From NCBI GenBank assembly GCA_903897875.1, contig CAIUDK010000159.1, forward strand, positions 1 through 49,019: DNA of 49,019 bases, read 5' to 3'. The notes below the pieces were generated by a model, which had not been told where the DNA came from, did no database searches, and was given only the letters and a program-made list of their open reading frames with translations. Shown one piece after another: positions 19,286-30,384 of this stretch. A program made the translations under genes and the position numbers. This DNA is from an uncultured Hyphomicrobiales bacterium (GTDB lineage: Bacteria; Pseudomonadota; Alphaproteobacteria; Rhizobiales; Beijerinckiaceae). Position 1 is the stretch's first letter. Every line of letters begins with the position of its first letter.

Positions 19286-20599
19286 TTGAGCGATACGCCA
19301 CAGCCAGCACGCATCGACTGGTCGCAGCGCACCATCGCAGCGGGCCAAGAGGTGATGGCTGGCAAACGCACAGGCTTGGCGAGCTTTCTGCCCTTCATTG
19401 GCCCCGCTGTCATCGCCTCCATCGCCTATATGGATCCCGGCAATTTTGCCACCAACATTGAAGCTGGCGCCAAATATGGCATGGGCCTGTTGTGGGTTGT
19501 GCTGTTGGCCAATCTCACCGCCATGTTGTTTCAAGCGTTGTCGGCAAAGCTGGGCATCGTGACCGGCAAAAGTCTGGCGCAAAATTGTCGCGAGCTCTGC
19601 CCCAAATCCGTTTCCATCAGCATGTGGGTGTTTGGCGAAATCGGCGCGATGGCGACCGATATGGCGGAATTTTTAGGTGCTGGTCTCGGCCTCAGCCTGC
19701 TCACTGGTTGGCCGATGATGATCTGTCTTGTGATCACAGGTCTTGTAACCTGGCTCATTCTGGCGCGCTTTAGCTCACGCTTTCGTCCGATGGAAATGCT
19801 GATTGGCATTTTTGTCGCCATTATCGGTGTGAGCTATTTGGCGGAATTGTTTTTAGCGCCACCTGTTTGGAGCGATGTGGCCAAGGGCATGTTCACGCCG
19901 CATCTGGATGGCCCCGATGCCGTGATGCTGACCGTTGGCATTATTGGTGCCACCGTCATGCCCCATGCGCTCTATTTGCATTCAAGCCTCATGCACAATC
20001 GTATTCCACTCAACTCAGCGCGTGATGCCAAACGCGTCATTGCTTTTTCGCATCGGGAAATTTTTATCGCTTTGGGTTTTGCTGGCTTTGTGAATATGGC
20101 GATGGTGATGATGTCGGCCACTGTGTTTCATCCGGGCCATTCAGGTGTCGCGGAAATTGAAACAGCCTACAAAACACTGACACCCTTACTGGGTGGCGCA
20201 GCCGCGCTGATTTTTTTGGTGTCGCTGATTGCCTCTGGCCTCTCCAGCTCCGTGGTGGGCACGATGGCTGGTCAATCAATCATGCAGGATTTTATCAAAG
20301 TGTCGCTGCCCATTTGGCTGCGTCGCTGCGTGACGATGGCACCAGCCTTTGTTGTGGCGGGCCTTGGTCTTGGCATCACACAATCGCTGGTGGCCTCGCA
20401 GGCCGTGCTTAGTCTTGTGCTGCCCGTGCCGATGATTTCGCTCGTCTGGCTCACGTCTCGTCGTGACGTGATGGGCGATTATGTCAACAGCCGCTTAGTG
20501 TTTTGGCTTTCAGTGCTAGCCACAACCATCGTGCTCAGCTTGAATTTTCTTCTGCTGGCACTGACGGCGGGCGTGCCTTTACCGGGGCTAGAACGCTAG
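19286..20599 (+). CDS. mntH: Nramp-family divalent metal (Mn2+) transporter
   Basis: FIGPAVIASIAYMDPGNFATNIEAGAKYGMGLLWVVLLANLTAMLFQALSAKLGIVTG is the Nramp signature (DPGN). TTG start with AGGAG upstream. Confidence 0.95.
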   Translation: MSDTPQPARIDWSQRTIAAGQEVMAGKRTGLASFLPFIGPAVIASIAYMDPGNFATNIEAGAKYGMGLLWVVLLANLTAMLFQALSAKLGIVTGKSLAQNCRELCPKSVSISMWVFGEIGAMATDMAEFLGAGLGLSLLTGWPMMICLVITGLVTWLILARFSSRFRPMEMLIGIFVAIIGVSYLAELFLAPPVWSDVAKGMFTPHLDGPDAVMLTVGIIGATVMPHALYLHSSLMHNRIPLNSARDAKRVIAFSHREIFIALGFAGFVNMAMVMMSATVFHPGHSGVAEIETAYKTLTPLLGGAAALIFLVSLIASGLSSSVVGTMAGQSIMQDFIKVSLPIWLRRCVTMAPAFVVAGLGLGITQSLVASQAVLSLVLPVPMISLVWLTSRRDVMGDYVNSRLVFWLSVLATTIVLSLNFLLLALTAGVPLPGLER

Positions 20600-20601
20600 C
20601 C

Positions 20602-22407
20602 TCAGCTATCCATTTTAAGAGCGGCAATAAACGCCTCTTGCGGAATTTCAACGCGACCAAACTGCCGCATTTTCTTTTTGCCCTCTTTCTGCTTTTCCAG
20701 CAGCTTGCGCTTACGCGACACGTCGCCGCCATAACATTTGGCGGTCACGTCTTTGCGCAGTGCGCGCACCGTTTCACGCGCAATGATCTTGCCACCAATC
20801 GCTGCTTGAATCGGAATTTGGAACATGTGAGGCGGAATCAAATCTTTCAATTTTTCCACCATCGCGCGGCCACGCATATCGGCGCGGCCACGATGCACAA
20901 GCATGGAGAGTGCATCGACAGGTTCAGCATTAACCAGCACCGACATTTTCACGAGATCGCCGGCGCGATAATCGGTGATGTTGTAATCGAAGCTCGCATA
21001 GCCTTTGGAAATCGACTTCAAACGATCATAGAAATCGAACACAACTTCGTTGAGCGGCAGATCATAGACAACCATCGCGCGCTTGCCGACATAGTTGAGA
21101 TCAATCTGCAAACCGCGACGATCCTGACAAAGTTTGAGCACTGAGCCCAGATATTCATCCGGCGTCAAAATGGTGGCGCGAATCCAAGGCTCTTGAATTT
21201 CGGCAATCTTCATCACATCAGGCATATCAGCCGGATTGTGCAATTCGATCACGTCGCCAGCCGACATGCCAATTTTGTAGACAACGCTTGGCGCGGTCGC
21301 GATGAGATCGAGATTAAACTCGCGCTGCAAACGCTCTTGAATAATTTCCAGATGCAGCAGACCCAAGAAGCCGCAACGGAAACCAAAACCAAGAGCGGCT
21401 GAACTTTCCATCTCATAAGAGAAGCTGGCATCGTTCAAACGCAAACGGCCCATGGCCGCGCGCAAATCATCAAACTGAGCCGCATCAACCGGGAACAGGC
21501 CGCAGAACACAACGGGCTGGGCAGGCTTAAAGCCAGCCAACACGTCCGTGCAGCTCTTGCGCTCGTCGGTGATGGTGTCACCAACGCGGGTATCGGCCAC
21601 TTGCTTGATCTGGGCGGTGATAAAGCCAATTTCGCCCGGACCCAATTGGGGCACATCGAGCATTTTGGGCTTAAACACGCCAATTTTGTCGATCTCATAA
21701 TGGGCATTCGTGCCAATCATTTTGATCTTCTGGCCCTTCTTCATTGAGCCATCAATGATGCGCACGAGAACCACAACGCCCAAATAGGCGTCGTACCAGC
21801 TATCGACCAGCAAAGCCTTCAACGGGGCTGACTCATCGCCCTTTGGCGGCGGCAGGCGCGTCACAATGGCTTCCAGCACCAAATCAATGCCGATGCCGGT
21901 CTTGGCGGAAATGGGCACAGCATTGGAGGCATCAAGGCCGATCACATCTTCGATCTGCTGCTTGATACGGTCTGGCTCGGCGGCGGGAAGGTCGATCTTG
22001 TTGAGGACGGGCACGATCTCATGGCCAGCATCCAGCGCATGGTACACATTGGCCAAGGTCTGGGCTTCGACGCCCTGTGAGGCATCCACCACCAACAGCG
22101 AGCCCTCGCAGGCGGCCAAGGACCGCGAGACTTCATAGGCAAAGTCGACGTGGCCGGGGGTGTCCATCAAATTCAGAATATAATCTTTGCCATCCTTGGC
22201 GCGATAATCGAGCCGGACGGTCTGGGCCTTGATCGTAATGCCACGCTCACGCTCAATATCCATTGAATCGAGCACTTGCTCGACCATGTCGCGCGCCGCC
22301 ACGGTTCCGGTCTGCTGAATGAGCCGATCCGCGAGGGTCGATTTGCCATGGTCGATATGGGCGACGATGGAAAAATTTCGGATGTTTTCGAAGGTATGGC
22401 TGGTCAT
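20602..22407 (-). CDS. lepA: Elongation factor 4 (LepA)
   Basis: [36 protein letters not shown]...; the C-terminal [30 protein letters not shown] is diagnostic. Confidence 0.97.
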   Translation of the reverse strand: MTSHTFENIRNFSIVAHIDHGKSTLADRLIQQTGTVAARDMVEQVLDSMDIERERGITIKAQTVRLDYRAKDGKDYILNLMDTPGHVDFAYEVSRSLAACEGSLLVVDASQGVEAQTLANVYHALDAGHEIVPVLNKIDLPAAEPDRIKQQIEDVIGLDASNAVPISAKTGIGIDLVLEAIVTRLPPPKGDESAPLKALLVDSWYDAYLGVVVLVRIIDGSMKKGQKIKMIGTNAHYEIDKIGVFKPKMLDVPQLGPGEIGFITAQIKQVADTRVGDTITDERKSCTDVLAGFKPAQPVVFCGLFPVDAAQFDDLRAAMGRLRLNDASFSYEMESSAALGFGFRCGFLGLLHLEIIQERLQREFNLDLIATAPSVVYKIGMSAGDVIELHNPADMPDVMKIAEIQEPWIRATILTPDEYLGSVLKLCQDRRGLQIDLNYVGKRAMVVYDLPLNEVVFDFYDRLKSISKGYASFDYNITDYRAGDLVKMSVLVNAEPVDALSMLVHRGRADMRGRAMVEKLKDLIPPHMFQIPIQAAIGGKIIARETVRALRKDVTAKCYGGDVSRKRKLLEKQKEGKKKMRQFGRVEIPQEAFIAALKMDS

Positions 22408-22497
22408 AGGTGGGGAATAGCAGGGGCTGGCCTTGGGGGAAAGGGGCAGACGCATAAACTGCCCCGAATCCTGCACTCCAAGGGTTCTTTTGGCCCC

Positions 22498-22740
22498 CTA
22501 TTCGAGGATGACAGAGGCCACGGCATCCTCGCCAGCGCTTTTGGTCAGCTCATCGGCCAGCGCCAGAGCACACAGATCAAGCTCACGCGCGGTGCGCTCC
22601 CAGCCAAAGTCATGGGCGACATCGAGCATCTGAAGAATCATGTGCAGCATATATTGGCCGCACTGGCCCTGCGTGGTGATGGGCTCGGCGGCAAGCGCTT
22701 TAGGCGCGATGATGGGCGTGTTCAAATTGATATTTGTCAT
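22498..22740 (-). CDS. Small hypothetical protein
   Basis: MTNINLNTPIIAPKALAAEPITTQGQCGQYMLHMILQMLDVAHDFGWERTARELDLCALALADEL...; track ORF extends to 22776; same strand as flanking lepA and hrcA. Confidence 0.55.
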   Translation of the reverse strand: MTNINLNTPIIAPKALAAEPITTQGQCGQYMLHMILQMLDVAHDFGWERTARELDLCALALADELTKSAGEDAVASVILE

Positions 22741-22844
22741 GTGCGCATCTCCTATGCGCACATTGAAGTCTGCCAACCATGCGTGGACAACCTAGGCAAA
22801 ATAGGGAGCGTATGTCGGGGAACTTTTAGTTACAGACCTTTTGA

Positions 22845-23960
22845 TTACAGGCCCGGCAGCAAACGTCCAAACAGCTTTGCGGTGTAATCCACCATCGGCA
22901 CGATGCGCGCATAATTCAAACGCGTGGGGCCAATGACACCCACAACGCCGACAATTTTTTGCGAGCTGTCTCGGAACGGTGCTGCAATCATGGATGAGCC
23001 CGACAGCGAGAACAATTTATTTTCCGAGCCAATAAAAATACGAACACCTTCGCCTTGTTCAGCGCGTGACAAAAGATCGACCACATCCTTCTTGGTTTCC
23101 AAATCTGAAAACAACAGACGGATGCGTTCCAGATCTTCCAACGCCGTCAAATCTTCCAATAGATTGGCCTGTCCGCGCACAATCAATTGCGGCCCTTCAC
23201 CCGTCAGCCCCGCCCATGAGGCAAGGCCCGCATCGACAAGACGCGAGGTGAGTTCATTCAATTCTGCCTGTGTGGTTTTGCGCGCATGCTCAATATCACG
23301 ACGCACATCTTCCAATGTATGGCCGCGGATGCGTGAGTTGAGATAATTACCAGCTTCGACCAAAGCGGAGGCGGGGAGATCGCGCGGAATTTGCAAAACA
23401 CGATTTTCAATCGAACCATCTTCGGCCACCAACACAGCCAAAGCGCGCTCAGCTTCCAAGCGCACAAATTCAATTTGCTTGAGGCGTGCATTTTCTTTGG
23501 AGGTGAGCACAACGGCGGCGCCACGCGACAGGCCCGACAAAAGATTGGAGGCCTCCGTCAGCACAGTTTCCATCGTGCGGTCATGCGATGTGGCTCTGAC
23601 CTGCGCATCAATCTTACTGCGCTCATCATCAGGCAGATCGCCGATTTCCAACAAAGCATCGACGAAAAAGCGCAGCCCCAATTCGGTGGGCAGACGGCCA
23701 GCACTGGTGTGGGGCGCATAGACGAGGCCCAATTCCTCAAGATCTTGCATCACATTGCGCACAGAGGCGGGCGAGAGCGTCATGGGGAGTAGGCGCGCCA
23801 AATGGCGCGAGCCAACCGGATCGCCGGTGGCTAGATAAGAATCAACGATATGTTTGAAAATTTCCCGCGACCGCTCGTTCAGCGCACTCAAAGCGCTTCG
23901 GTTCAGGGATAAATTTTCCAAGGGCGATTTTTTTAGGCCCGGATCATGTGAGGCAACCAT
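22845..23960 (-). CDS. hrcA: Heat-inducible transcriptional repressor HrcA
   Basis: [75 protein letters not shown]. Confidence 0.95.
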   Translation of the reverse strand: MVASHDPGLKKSPLENLSLNRSALSALNERSREIFKHIVDSYLATGDPVGSRHLARLLPMTLSPASVRNVMQDLEELGLVYAPHTSAGRLPTELGLRFFVDALLEIGDLPDDERSKIDAQVRATSHDRTMETVLTEASNLLSGLSRGAAVVLTSKENARLKQIEFVRLEAERALAVLVAEDGSIENRVLQIPRDLPASALVEAGNYLNSRIRGHTLEDVRRDIEHARKTTQAELNELTSRLVDAGLASWAGLTGEGPQLIVRGQANLLEDLTALEDLERIRLLFSDLETKKDVVDLLSRAEQGEGVRIFIGSENKLFSLSGSSMIAAPFRDSSQKIVGVVGVIGPTRLNYARIVPMVDYTAKLFGRLLPGL

Positions 23961-24025
23961 GCCTCAAGGATGGGGGGTGACGCGGCACAAAGCAAGCCCG
24001 TCACCCTATAGTTTGGAACCCGAAG

Positions 24026-24616
24026 CTAAAACCAAGGCACATAAGCAGCTATGCCGCGCCCCACATTGGCCATTTCATCGCTGATGGCGGCAACCATGGG
24101 AAAGCGTTTGGCCTTGGGGCGAAAATCATGCGGTCCATAGCCCTGAGCCAAGGGAATGTCCGCAGGTGGAACAATCGCATCGGCCCGTGCCACAGTTTGC
24201 GGCAAGGTTTGGGGCAAGAGGGGTGCGGCTGGTTGTGAGGCCACGATGATGGTTTCAGGCAATGGGGCCAGAGGTGCTAAGCGCGCCACAGACTGTGGCT
24301 TTGCGGGCGAGCGCACGGCTGCAATTGCCTTAGGCGTGGGCTTCACAACGGGCACTGGTGCAAGCTGGGGCTCGAGGTCGCGCAAAGGAGCGACGTGTGA
24401 CAAAGCGTCGGCGGCAAGCTCAGCGTGACGCAACTCAGTATCAGGCGACACTTGTGCTGGTACGGGGATAACAATTGCTTGAGACGTCTGCGCAACAGGC
24501 TTTTGATCCACGACGCGCGTGAGCACCACCTGCGTCAGCGCAATGGTGATGACGCCAAACACGATGGTCTCCCACATATGATGATGGATGATCCGGGTCT
24601 TGGGCGCCGCGTCCAT
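24026..24616 (-). CDS. Hypothetical single-TM, proline/alanine-rich protein
   Basis: TM-like segment ETIVFGVITIALTQVVLTRVV followed by a Pro/Ala-rich region. Confidence 0.6.
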   Translation of the reverse strand: MDAAPKTRIIHHHMWETIVFGVITIALTQVVLTRVVDQKPVAQTSQAIVIPVPAQVSPDTELRHAELAADALSHVAPLRDLEPQLAPVPVVKPTPKAIAAVRSPAKPQSVARLAPLAPLPETIIVASQPAAPLLPQTLPQTVARADAIVPPADIPLAQGYGPHDFRPKAKRFPMVAAISDEMANVGRGIAAYVPWF

Positions 24617-24735
24617 GAATAGCTCCTTTGCGTCTCTCCAAAATGGGAGAAACGCAAAGGTGAGCTAACTTCACGGCAACAATGTGTCGTCTTGACCACT
24701 TTGGCCAAAAACTTTGCCGTTAACGCTCGAGGCCG

Positions 24736-25683
24736 TTAGCCTTCAAGACGATGCGAGACGAGCTCACGCAAAGCGCGCAAGTCTTTCGTGAACATGCGAA
24801 TGCCTTCAGACAATTTCTCGGTCGCCATCGCATCTTCATTCATCAAGAAGCGGAACGTCTTTTCATCCAAATTCATGCGCGCTGGCACATCGCGTGTGTC
24901 AGACGGCGAGAGACGACGCGTGAGCGTGCCCTCATCCTTGGCCAATTGCTCCAGCAATTGTGGAGAAATGGTGAGACGATCACAGCCAGCCAAAGCTTCG
25001 ATTTCGCCCAAATTGCGGAACGAGGCCCCCATCACAACCGTGTCGATGCCGTGTGCTTTGTAATAGCGATAGATTTGATGCACCGACAACACGCCAGGAT
25101 CCGTCTCAGCCGTATAGGACTTGCCTTCATTCTTGACGTACCAATCAAGAATACGACCCACAAATGGCGAAATCAGATAAGCGCCCGCATCTGCGCAAGC
25201 TGCAGCTTGGGCCAGCGAGAACAGCAAAGTCATATTGCAGTCGATCTTATCTTTTTTCAAAATCTCGGCGGCACGAATACCTTCCCACGTCGCTGCCAAT
25301 TTGATGAGGACGCGACCACGCGGCACACCACGCGATTCATAATCAGCAATCAGCGCGCGGCCCTTGTTGACCATGGCGTCAACATCGAATGACAGATCAG
25401 CATCCACTTCCGTCGACACACGACCGGGTACGATCTTGGCCAACTCAGCACCAAAATTCACCGCCAAACGATCTGTGACTTGGCTGGTGACACGATGATG
25501 GCTCAGGCCCCATTCAATCGCTTCATCAACGATATGCGCATAGGCAGGCATTTGCGCGGCTTTGAGAATCAAAGTGGGATTGGTGGTGCAATCGGTCGGC
25601 TTGAAGACGCCGATGGATTCCATGTCGCCAGTATCGGCAACGATGGTGGTCATGGATTTTAACTGTTCAAGCTTCGATGCCAT
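24736..25683 (-). CDS. tal: Transaldolase
   Basis: [87 protein letters not shown]. Confidence 0.95.
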   Translation of the reverse strand: MASKLEQLKSMTTIVADTGDMESIGVFKPTDCTTNPTLILKAAQMPAYAHIVDEAIEWGLSHHRVTSQVTDRLAVNFGAELAKIVPGRVSTEVDADLSFDVDAMVNKGRALIADYESRGVPRGRVLIKLAATWEGIRAAEILKKDKIDCNMTLLFSLAQAAACADAGAYLISPFVGRILDWYVKNEGKSYTAETDPGVLSVHQIYRYYKAHGIDTVVMGASFRNLGEIEALAGCDRLTISPQLLEQLAKDEGTLTRRLSPSDTRDVPARMNLDEKTFRFLMNEDAMATEKLSEGIRMFTKDLRALRELVSHRLEG

Positions 25684-25743
25684 TTGTTCTGTTCCTTGAC
25701 CCAACGGGGCCGTTTTACAAAAATCGTCTCAAGCCAATGCACT

Positions 25744-26685
25744 TCAAGCAAATTCTTGCCGATGATCGGCGACTTCTTTTGCGATGAAATCGACCACGGT
25801 TTTCACGCGCAGCATGTCACGCAAATCAGCATGCGTCACGATCCAATAGGCGCGCTTAAAGCTAAGGTCGGGCAAAACCATCTGCAAAGCCTCATCATGT
25901 CGCGCATGATAATCATGCAAAATGCCAATGCCGGCGCCCGTGCGCACCGCCTCGTTCTGCCCCAAAGCGCTGGCACATTCCAGACGCCGGAAGCTTGGCC
26001 CAAAGATTTCGGGCACAAAATTCAGCGCGCTCGAAAACAACAGATCCTGCACATAGGTGACAAGGGGATGGCTGGAAAGGTCCTCAATCGTTTTGGGCTC
26101 CCCATGCTTGGCGACATAAGAGCGGGCGGCGTAAAAATGCAGGCTGTAATCGGTCAGCTTGCGCACATAGAGGCGGCCGCTGTCTGGCTCATCAATGGTA
26201 ATGGCAATATCGGCCTCGCGCTTGGAGAGCGAAAACGTGCGCGGCACTGGCACCAGCTGAATGGTGAGGCCGGGGTGACGCGCCACCAATTTGCCAAGCC
26301 GGGCACTTAAAAACATCGTACCAAAGCCATCAGGCGTGCCAATGCGCACGGTGCCTGCAATTTCAGGCGCATGGCTGCCAAGATCGGCCTGAATCTTCAA
26401 AATTTCAGCCTCAACCCGCTCGGCCACGCTCAAAAACTGCTCGCCAGCCGGGGTCAAAAGGCAGCCATGGGTGCGCCGATCGAACAAGCGCGCGCCCAAT
26501 GCGGTCTCCAAAGCCGTGATTTTCCGGCTGACCGTGGCGTGATCGACCCGCAATTGGCGCGCAGCGGCCAGAAACTGGCCAGCCCGAGCCACACTCAGAA
26601 AAATCCGAGCATTGTCCCAATCCATTGCGGACTGGCCTGCCATCAACGCTCGATTTGCCATGTTCCCAGACCTGCATTTATGCAC
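25744..26685 (-). CDS. LysR family transcriptional regulator
   Basis: WDNARIFLSVARAGQFLAAARQLRVDHATVSRKITALETALGARLFDRRTHGCLLTPAGE (LysR HTH); divergent from mmsA. True start may be internal (MANRALM or MDWDNARIF). Confidence 0.9.
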   Translation of the reverse strand: MHKCRSGNMANRALMAGQSAMDWDNARIFLSVARAGQFLAAARQLRVDHATVSRKITALETALGARLFDRRTHGCLLTPAGEQFLSVAERVEAEILKIQADLGSHAPEIAGTVRIGTPDGFGTMFLSARLGKLVARHPGLTIQLVPVPRTFSLSKREADIAITIDEPDSGRLYVRKLTDYSLHFYAARSYVAKHGEPKTIEDLSSHPLVTYVQDLLFSSALNFVPEIFGPSFRRLECASALGQNEAVRTGAGIGILHDYHARHDEALQMVLPDLSFKRAYWIVTHADLRDMLRVKTVVDFIAKEVADHRQEFA

Positions 26686-26769
26686 AATGGATGCGAGATA
26701 ATTGATCTTGATGTGAAAAAAAGCAAACCTAAAATAAGCCCAAGATTATAATTTTGGGAGAGACGGCAC

Positions 26770-28266
26770 ATGCGCGAGCTTCATCATTTTATCGGCGGCA
26801 AGAAGGTCATGGGCACATCGGGGCGCTTTGCTGACGCCTATCAGCCAATGACCGGCGAAATCATCTCCCAAGTGCCGCTGGCCAACAGCGCCGAAGTGCG
26901 CGCTGCCGTTCTCAACGCCAAGGCCGCTCAGCCCGCATGGGCCGCCGTGAACCCACAGCGCCGCGCGCGTGTGATGATGAAATTTCTCGAATTGATGACG
27001 CGCGAGAACGAAGCGCTGGCTGAATTGCTAGCGCGTGAACATGGCAAGACGATTGCCGATGCCAAGGGCGACATTCAGCGCGGCGTTGAAGTGGTGGAAT
27101 TTGCCGCTGGCATTCCGCATTTGATGAAGGGCGAATTCACCGACGGCGCTGGCCCCGGCATTGATATTTATTCGATGCGCCAAGCGCTGGGCGTTGTGGC
27201 TGGTATTACACCGTTCAATTTTCCAGCCATGATCCCGATGTGGAAATTTGCGCCAGCGATTGCGTGCGGCAATGCCTTTATCTTGAAGCCATCCGAGCGC
27301 GATCCCGGCGTGCCATTGCGTCTGGCTGAATTGATGATCGAAGCCGGTCTGCCCGCTGGCATTCTCAACGTCGTCAACGGCGATAAGGAATCAGTCGATG
27401 CGCTGCTGGATGATCCAGACATTGCAGCCATTGGATTTGTGGGCTCCACACCGATTGCGCAATATATTTATGGACGCGCAGCTGCCACGGGCAAACGCGT
27501 GCAATGTTTTGGCGGCGCTAAAAACCATATGGTGATTATGCCAGACGCCGATATGAAACAGGCCGTCGATGGTTTGATGGGCGCTGGCTACGGTTCTGCC
27601 GGCGAGCGCTGCATGGCGATCTCTGTTGCAGTCCCTGTAGGCGAGGGCACTGCAGAAGAACTCATGCGCCATCTCATTCCGCGTGTTGAATCCCTCAAGA
27701 TTGGACCGTCCACCGATTCATCGGCTGACTTTGGTCCCCTTGTGACGGGCGCGCATCTGCAAAAGGTGCGGGACTATGTTGATATTGGCGTGACAGAAGG
27801 CGCCAAGCTTTGTGTCGATGGTCGCGGTTTCAAAATGCAGGGCTATGAGAACGGCTTTTATCTTGGCGGATGTTTGTTCGATCACGTGACCAAAGACATG
27901 CGCATCTACAAAGAAGAAATCTTTGGACCTGTGCTCTCAGTCGTGCGTGCGCAAAATTACGAAGAAGCGCTGGCTCTTTGCAATGATCATGAATATGGCA
28001 ATGGCGTTGCGATCTATACGCGCGATGGTGATGCTGCGCGTGATTTCACATCACGCGTGCAAGTCGGCATGGTCGGCGTGAATGTGCCAATCCCCGTGCC
28101 GCTCGCCTATCATGGTTTTGGTGGCTGGAAGAAATCCATCTTCGGCGATCTCAATCAGCACGGACCAGATTCAATCCGCTTCTACACCAAAACAAAAACA
28201 GTCACCTCGCGCTGGTCGAGCGGCATCAAGGACGGTGCGAGCTTTATCATGCCAACGATGGGGTGA
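26770..28266 (+). CDS. mmsA: CoA-acylating methylmalonate-semialdehyde dehydrogenase
   Basis: HHFIGGKKVMGTSGRFADAYQPMTGEIISQVPLA, ITPFNFPAMIPMWKFAPAIACGNAFILKPSE, GAGYGSAGERCMAISVAV. Confidence 0.93.
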   Translation: MRELHHFIGGKKVMGTSGRFADAYQPMTGEIISQVPLANSAEVRAAVLNAKAAQPAWAAVNPQRRARVMMKFLELMTRENEALAELLAREHGKTIADAKGDIQRGVEVVEFAAGIPHLMKGEFTDGAGPGIDIYSMRQALGVVAGITPFNFPAMIPMWKFAPAIACGNAFILKPSERDPGVPLRLAELMIEAGLPAGILNVVNGDKESVDALLDDPDIAAIGFVGSTPIAQYIYGRAAATGKRVQCFGGAKNHMVIMPDADMKQAVDGLMGAGYGSAGERCMAISVAVPVGEGTAEELMRHLIPRVESLKIGPSTDSSADFGPLVTGAHLQKVRDYVDIGVTEGAKLCVDGRGFKMQGYENGFYLGGCLFDHVTKDMRIYKEEIFGPVLSVVRAQNYEEALALCNDHEYGNGVAIYTRDGDAARDFTSRVQVGMVGVNVPIPVPLAYHGFGGWKKSIFGDLNQHGPDSIRFYTKTKTVTSRWSSGIKDGASFIMPTMG

Positions 28267-28277
28267 TTTGGTACACT

Positions 28278-28316
28278 GTCATCCCGGACAAGCGCAGCGC
28301 AGATCCGGGATCCAGA
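28278..28316 (-). repeat. Intergenic palindromic (REP-like) repeat, copy 2 (inverted)
   Basis: GTCATCCCGGACAAGCGCAGCGCAGATCCGGGATCCAG is the reverse complement of copy 1 apart from one indel. Confidence 0.8.
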
Positions 28317-28367
28317 AGCCAAGGGCAACTGTGCTTCGTTGCGACTAATCGGAAAGTTCGAGCCACT

Positions 28368-28398
28368 CTGGATCCCGGCTCAAGGCCGGGACGACAAT
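28368..28398 (+). repeat. Related short palindromic repeat, copy 3
   Basis: CTGGATCCCGGCTCAAGGCCGGGACGACAAT has the same CTGGATCCCGG...CCGGGAYGACAAT ends with a different, shorter centre. Confidence 0.75.
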
Positions 28399-28422
28399 TC
28401 TGGCTACGCCGTTGGCTGTAGA

Positions 28423-29064
28423 TCAGCCTCGCACCAAGCCACCCTTTTCTTCGATGAATGCAATGATGCGATCAACGCCCTCACCGGTTTTCATATTGGA
28501 GAAAACGAAGGGGCGCTGATTGCGCTGCACTTTGGTATCAGCCTCCATCACCTCTAATGACGCGCCCACATGGGGCGCCAAATCAATCTTATTGATGATG
28601 AGCAAATCTGAACGCGTAATGCCAGGCCCGCCCTTGCGTGGAATTTTTTCGCCTCCCGACACATCGATGACATAGAGCGTAATATCAGCGAGTTCTGGCG
28701 AAAATGTTGCAGCCAGATTGTCGCCACCCGATTCAATCAAAATCAAATCGAGCTTTGGAAAGCGCTGGCGCATATCTTCCACGGCGGCCAAATTGATAGA
28801 CGCATCTTCGCGGATAGCCGTGTGAGGACAACCACCAGTCTCCACGCCCATGATGCGCTCGGCAGGTAGTGCGCCAGCCACTGTCAGCAGACGCGCATCT
28901 TCCTTGGTGTAGATATCATTGGTGATGGCAGCGATGTCATAGACATCACGTAGGCGTTTGCACAATTGCTCCATCAGCGCTGTTTTGCCTGAGCCCACCG
29001 GTCCGCCGACGCCCACACGCAAAGGGCCATGTTTAGATGATGATGTTTGTGATGATGATGTCAT
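28423..29064 (-). CDS. ureG: Urease accessory protein UreG
   Basis: [43 protein letters not shown]...[19 protein letters not shown]. Confidence 0.97.
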   Translation of the reverse strand: MTSSSQTSSSKHGPLRVGVGGPVGSGKTALMEQLCKRLRDVYDIAAITNDIYTKEDARLLTVAGALPAERIMGVETGGCPHTAIREDASINLAAVEDMRQRFPKLDLILIESGGDNLAATFSPELADITLYVIDVSGGEKIPRKGGPGITRSDLLIINKIDLAPHVGASLEVMEADTKVQRNQRPFVFSNMKTGEGVDRIIAFIEEKGGLVRG

Positions 29065-29735
29065 GATCGAAACAACCTCGAATATTGCGTCTCGTGACGC
29101 ATGGATAAAAGATCGGCGCGCAAACTCGAGCCGCCAAGATCGGCAAGTGATGATGTCTCTGCTTGCTCCGCAATGGCGCGCACATCAGCGACACAGGCTG
29201 CTATAATTTTCTGGCCATCCGTTTGGCCAATAGGACCAAGACGCACGGCGGCTGAGACGAGATTGGCCACAAAGGCGAGCAGGGCGGCTTCAAGTGTGGC
29301 GCGTAACGGGCATTGATGCACGCTGGCAGCGGTGGCCAGCGCCACCACATAGGCCACATCCCCATCAGCGCGCTTGAGTTCATCCAACATGGGGCAGGGC
29401 CACGCGCTAGCAATCGCCAAGACAAATGCATTGCCTTGTGAACGCGTCTCCAAATAACGCTCAGCCGATGGCGCCAAAGCCAGAGCCAATTCGTTGACCG
29501 CGCGTAAGCGATCAAAATCTTTCACGCGAGCGGCACTCCACGCCTCAACCAGCAACACGCAATCATTGCGCCCTGAGCCATGATGCAACAGATCATGAAT
29601 CCACATTTGCAGACTTGCCGCATCAGCAATGTCACCTGTCTCCACCGCTTGCTCAAGCCCATGGCTATACGCAAACGCGCCCACAGGAAAAGAGGGCGAC
29701 AACCAGATGAATAACGGCAGGCTCAGATCATTCAT
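29061..29735 (-). CDS. ureF: Urease accessory protein UreF
   Basis: [27 protein letters not shown]; 4-bp overlap with ureG. Confidence 0.93.
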   Translation of the reverse strand: MNDLSLPLFIWLSPSFPVGAFAYSHGLEQAVETGDIADAASLQMWIHDLLHHGSGRNDCVLLVEAWSAARVKDFDRLRAVNELALALAPSAERYLETRSQGNAFVLAIASAWPCPMLDELKRADGDVAYVVALATAASVHQCPLRATLEAALLAFVANLVSAAVRLGPIGQTDGQKIIAACVADVRAIAEQAETSSLADLGGSSLRADLLSMRHETQYSRLFRS

Positions 29736-29741
29736 CTACAC

Positions 29742-30272
29742 TCAACCGTGTTTATGACCCGCATGATGATCATGCGTGCAAGCGTCCGTGTGCTTATGCT
29801 CATGTGCGTGAGGTGCTGGCGCACGGGGGGCTGGTGTATGGGGAGCTGCATAAGCTCCACCCTCTGGCTCGAAGGGCGCTTCGATCAAGACAATTTTTCC
29901 ACCCAGGCCGCGCGCCATATCTTCAATGATTGGATCGCGCCTGATGCGAATGCGCGTTTCATAAATTTCAGCTGGCAGATGGCGATTGCCCAGATGCCAC
30001 GCCATGCGCGCAACTTGCAGCGCATTGCCACAGCGTATTTCCGATAATTCTTCAGGAGCCGCCACAATTTCCACAAGCCGCCCATCATCAAGCACCAGAG
30101 CATCGCCGTTGCGTAAAGCAGTCGCACTTTCAAGATCGAGCAGGAATGATATGCCCCGCACACCATTGAGTGTTATGCGGCGACGATGACGATCTGTATG
30201 ATCAAGCACAACAACATCATCTATTGTGTGGCCAGCGGCCCCGCCGGGAATTACTCGCAATGCGCGCAACAT
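29742..30272 (-). CDS. ureE: Urease accessory protein UreE
   Basis: UreE fold sequence plus His-rich C-terminus ([22 protein letters not shown]); adjacent to ureF. Confidence 0.92.
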   Translation of the reverse strand: MLRALRVIPGGAAGHTIDDVVVLDHTDRHRRRITLNGVRGISFLLDLESATALRNGDALVLDDGRLVEIVAAPEELSEIRCGNALQVARMAWHLGNRHLPAEIYETRIRIRRDPIIEDMARGLGGKIVLIEAPFEPEGGAYAAPHTPAPRAPAPHAHEHKHTDACTHDHHAGHKHG

Positions 30273-30384
30273 TTGACTTTACCTTATGTAAGGGTGGTTG
30301 ACACTTTCTATAGCAGCGCTTTAGCTAATAAAAATCATATATGTACTGCGTTTTACTCAGTTTAATTCCGGTAAAGTTGATCTC

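Noticed and set aside
30276-30377. ACTTTACC / GGTAAAGT inverted pair in the ureE-araC divergent region, considered as regulator half-sites
   Set aside because: Each copy sits directly ahead of a start codon, and AAGGTAAAG is probably the ureE Shine-Dalgarno. The match may simply reflect ribosome-binding sequences.
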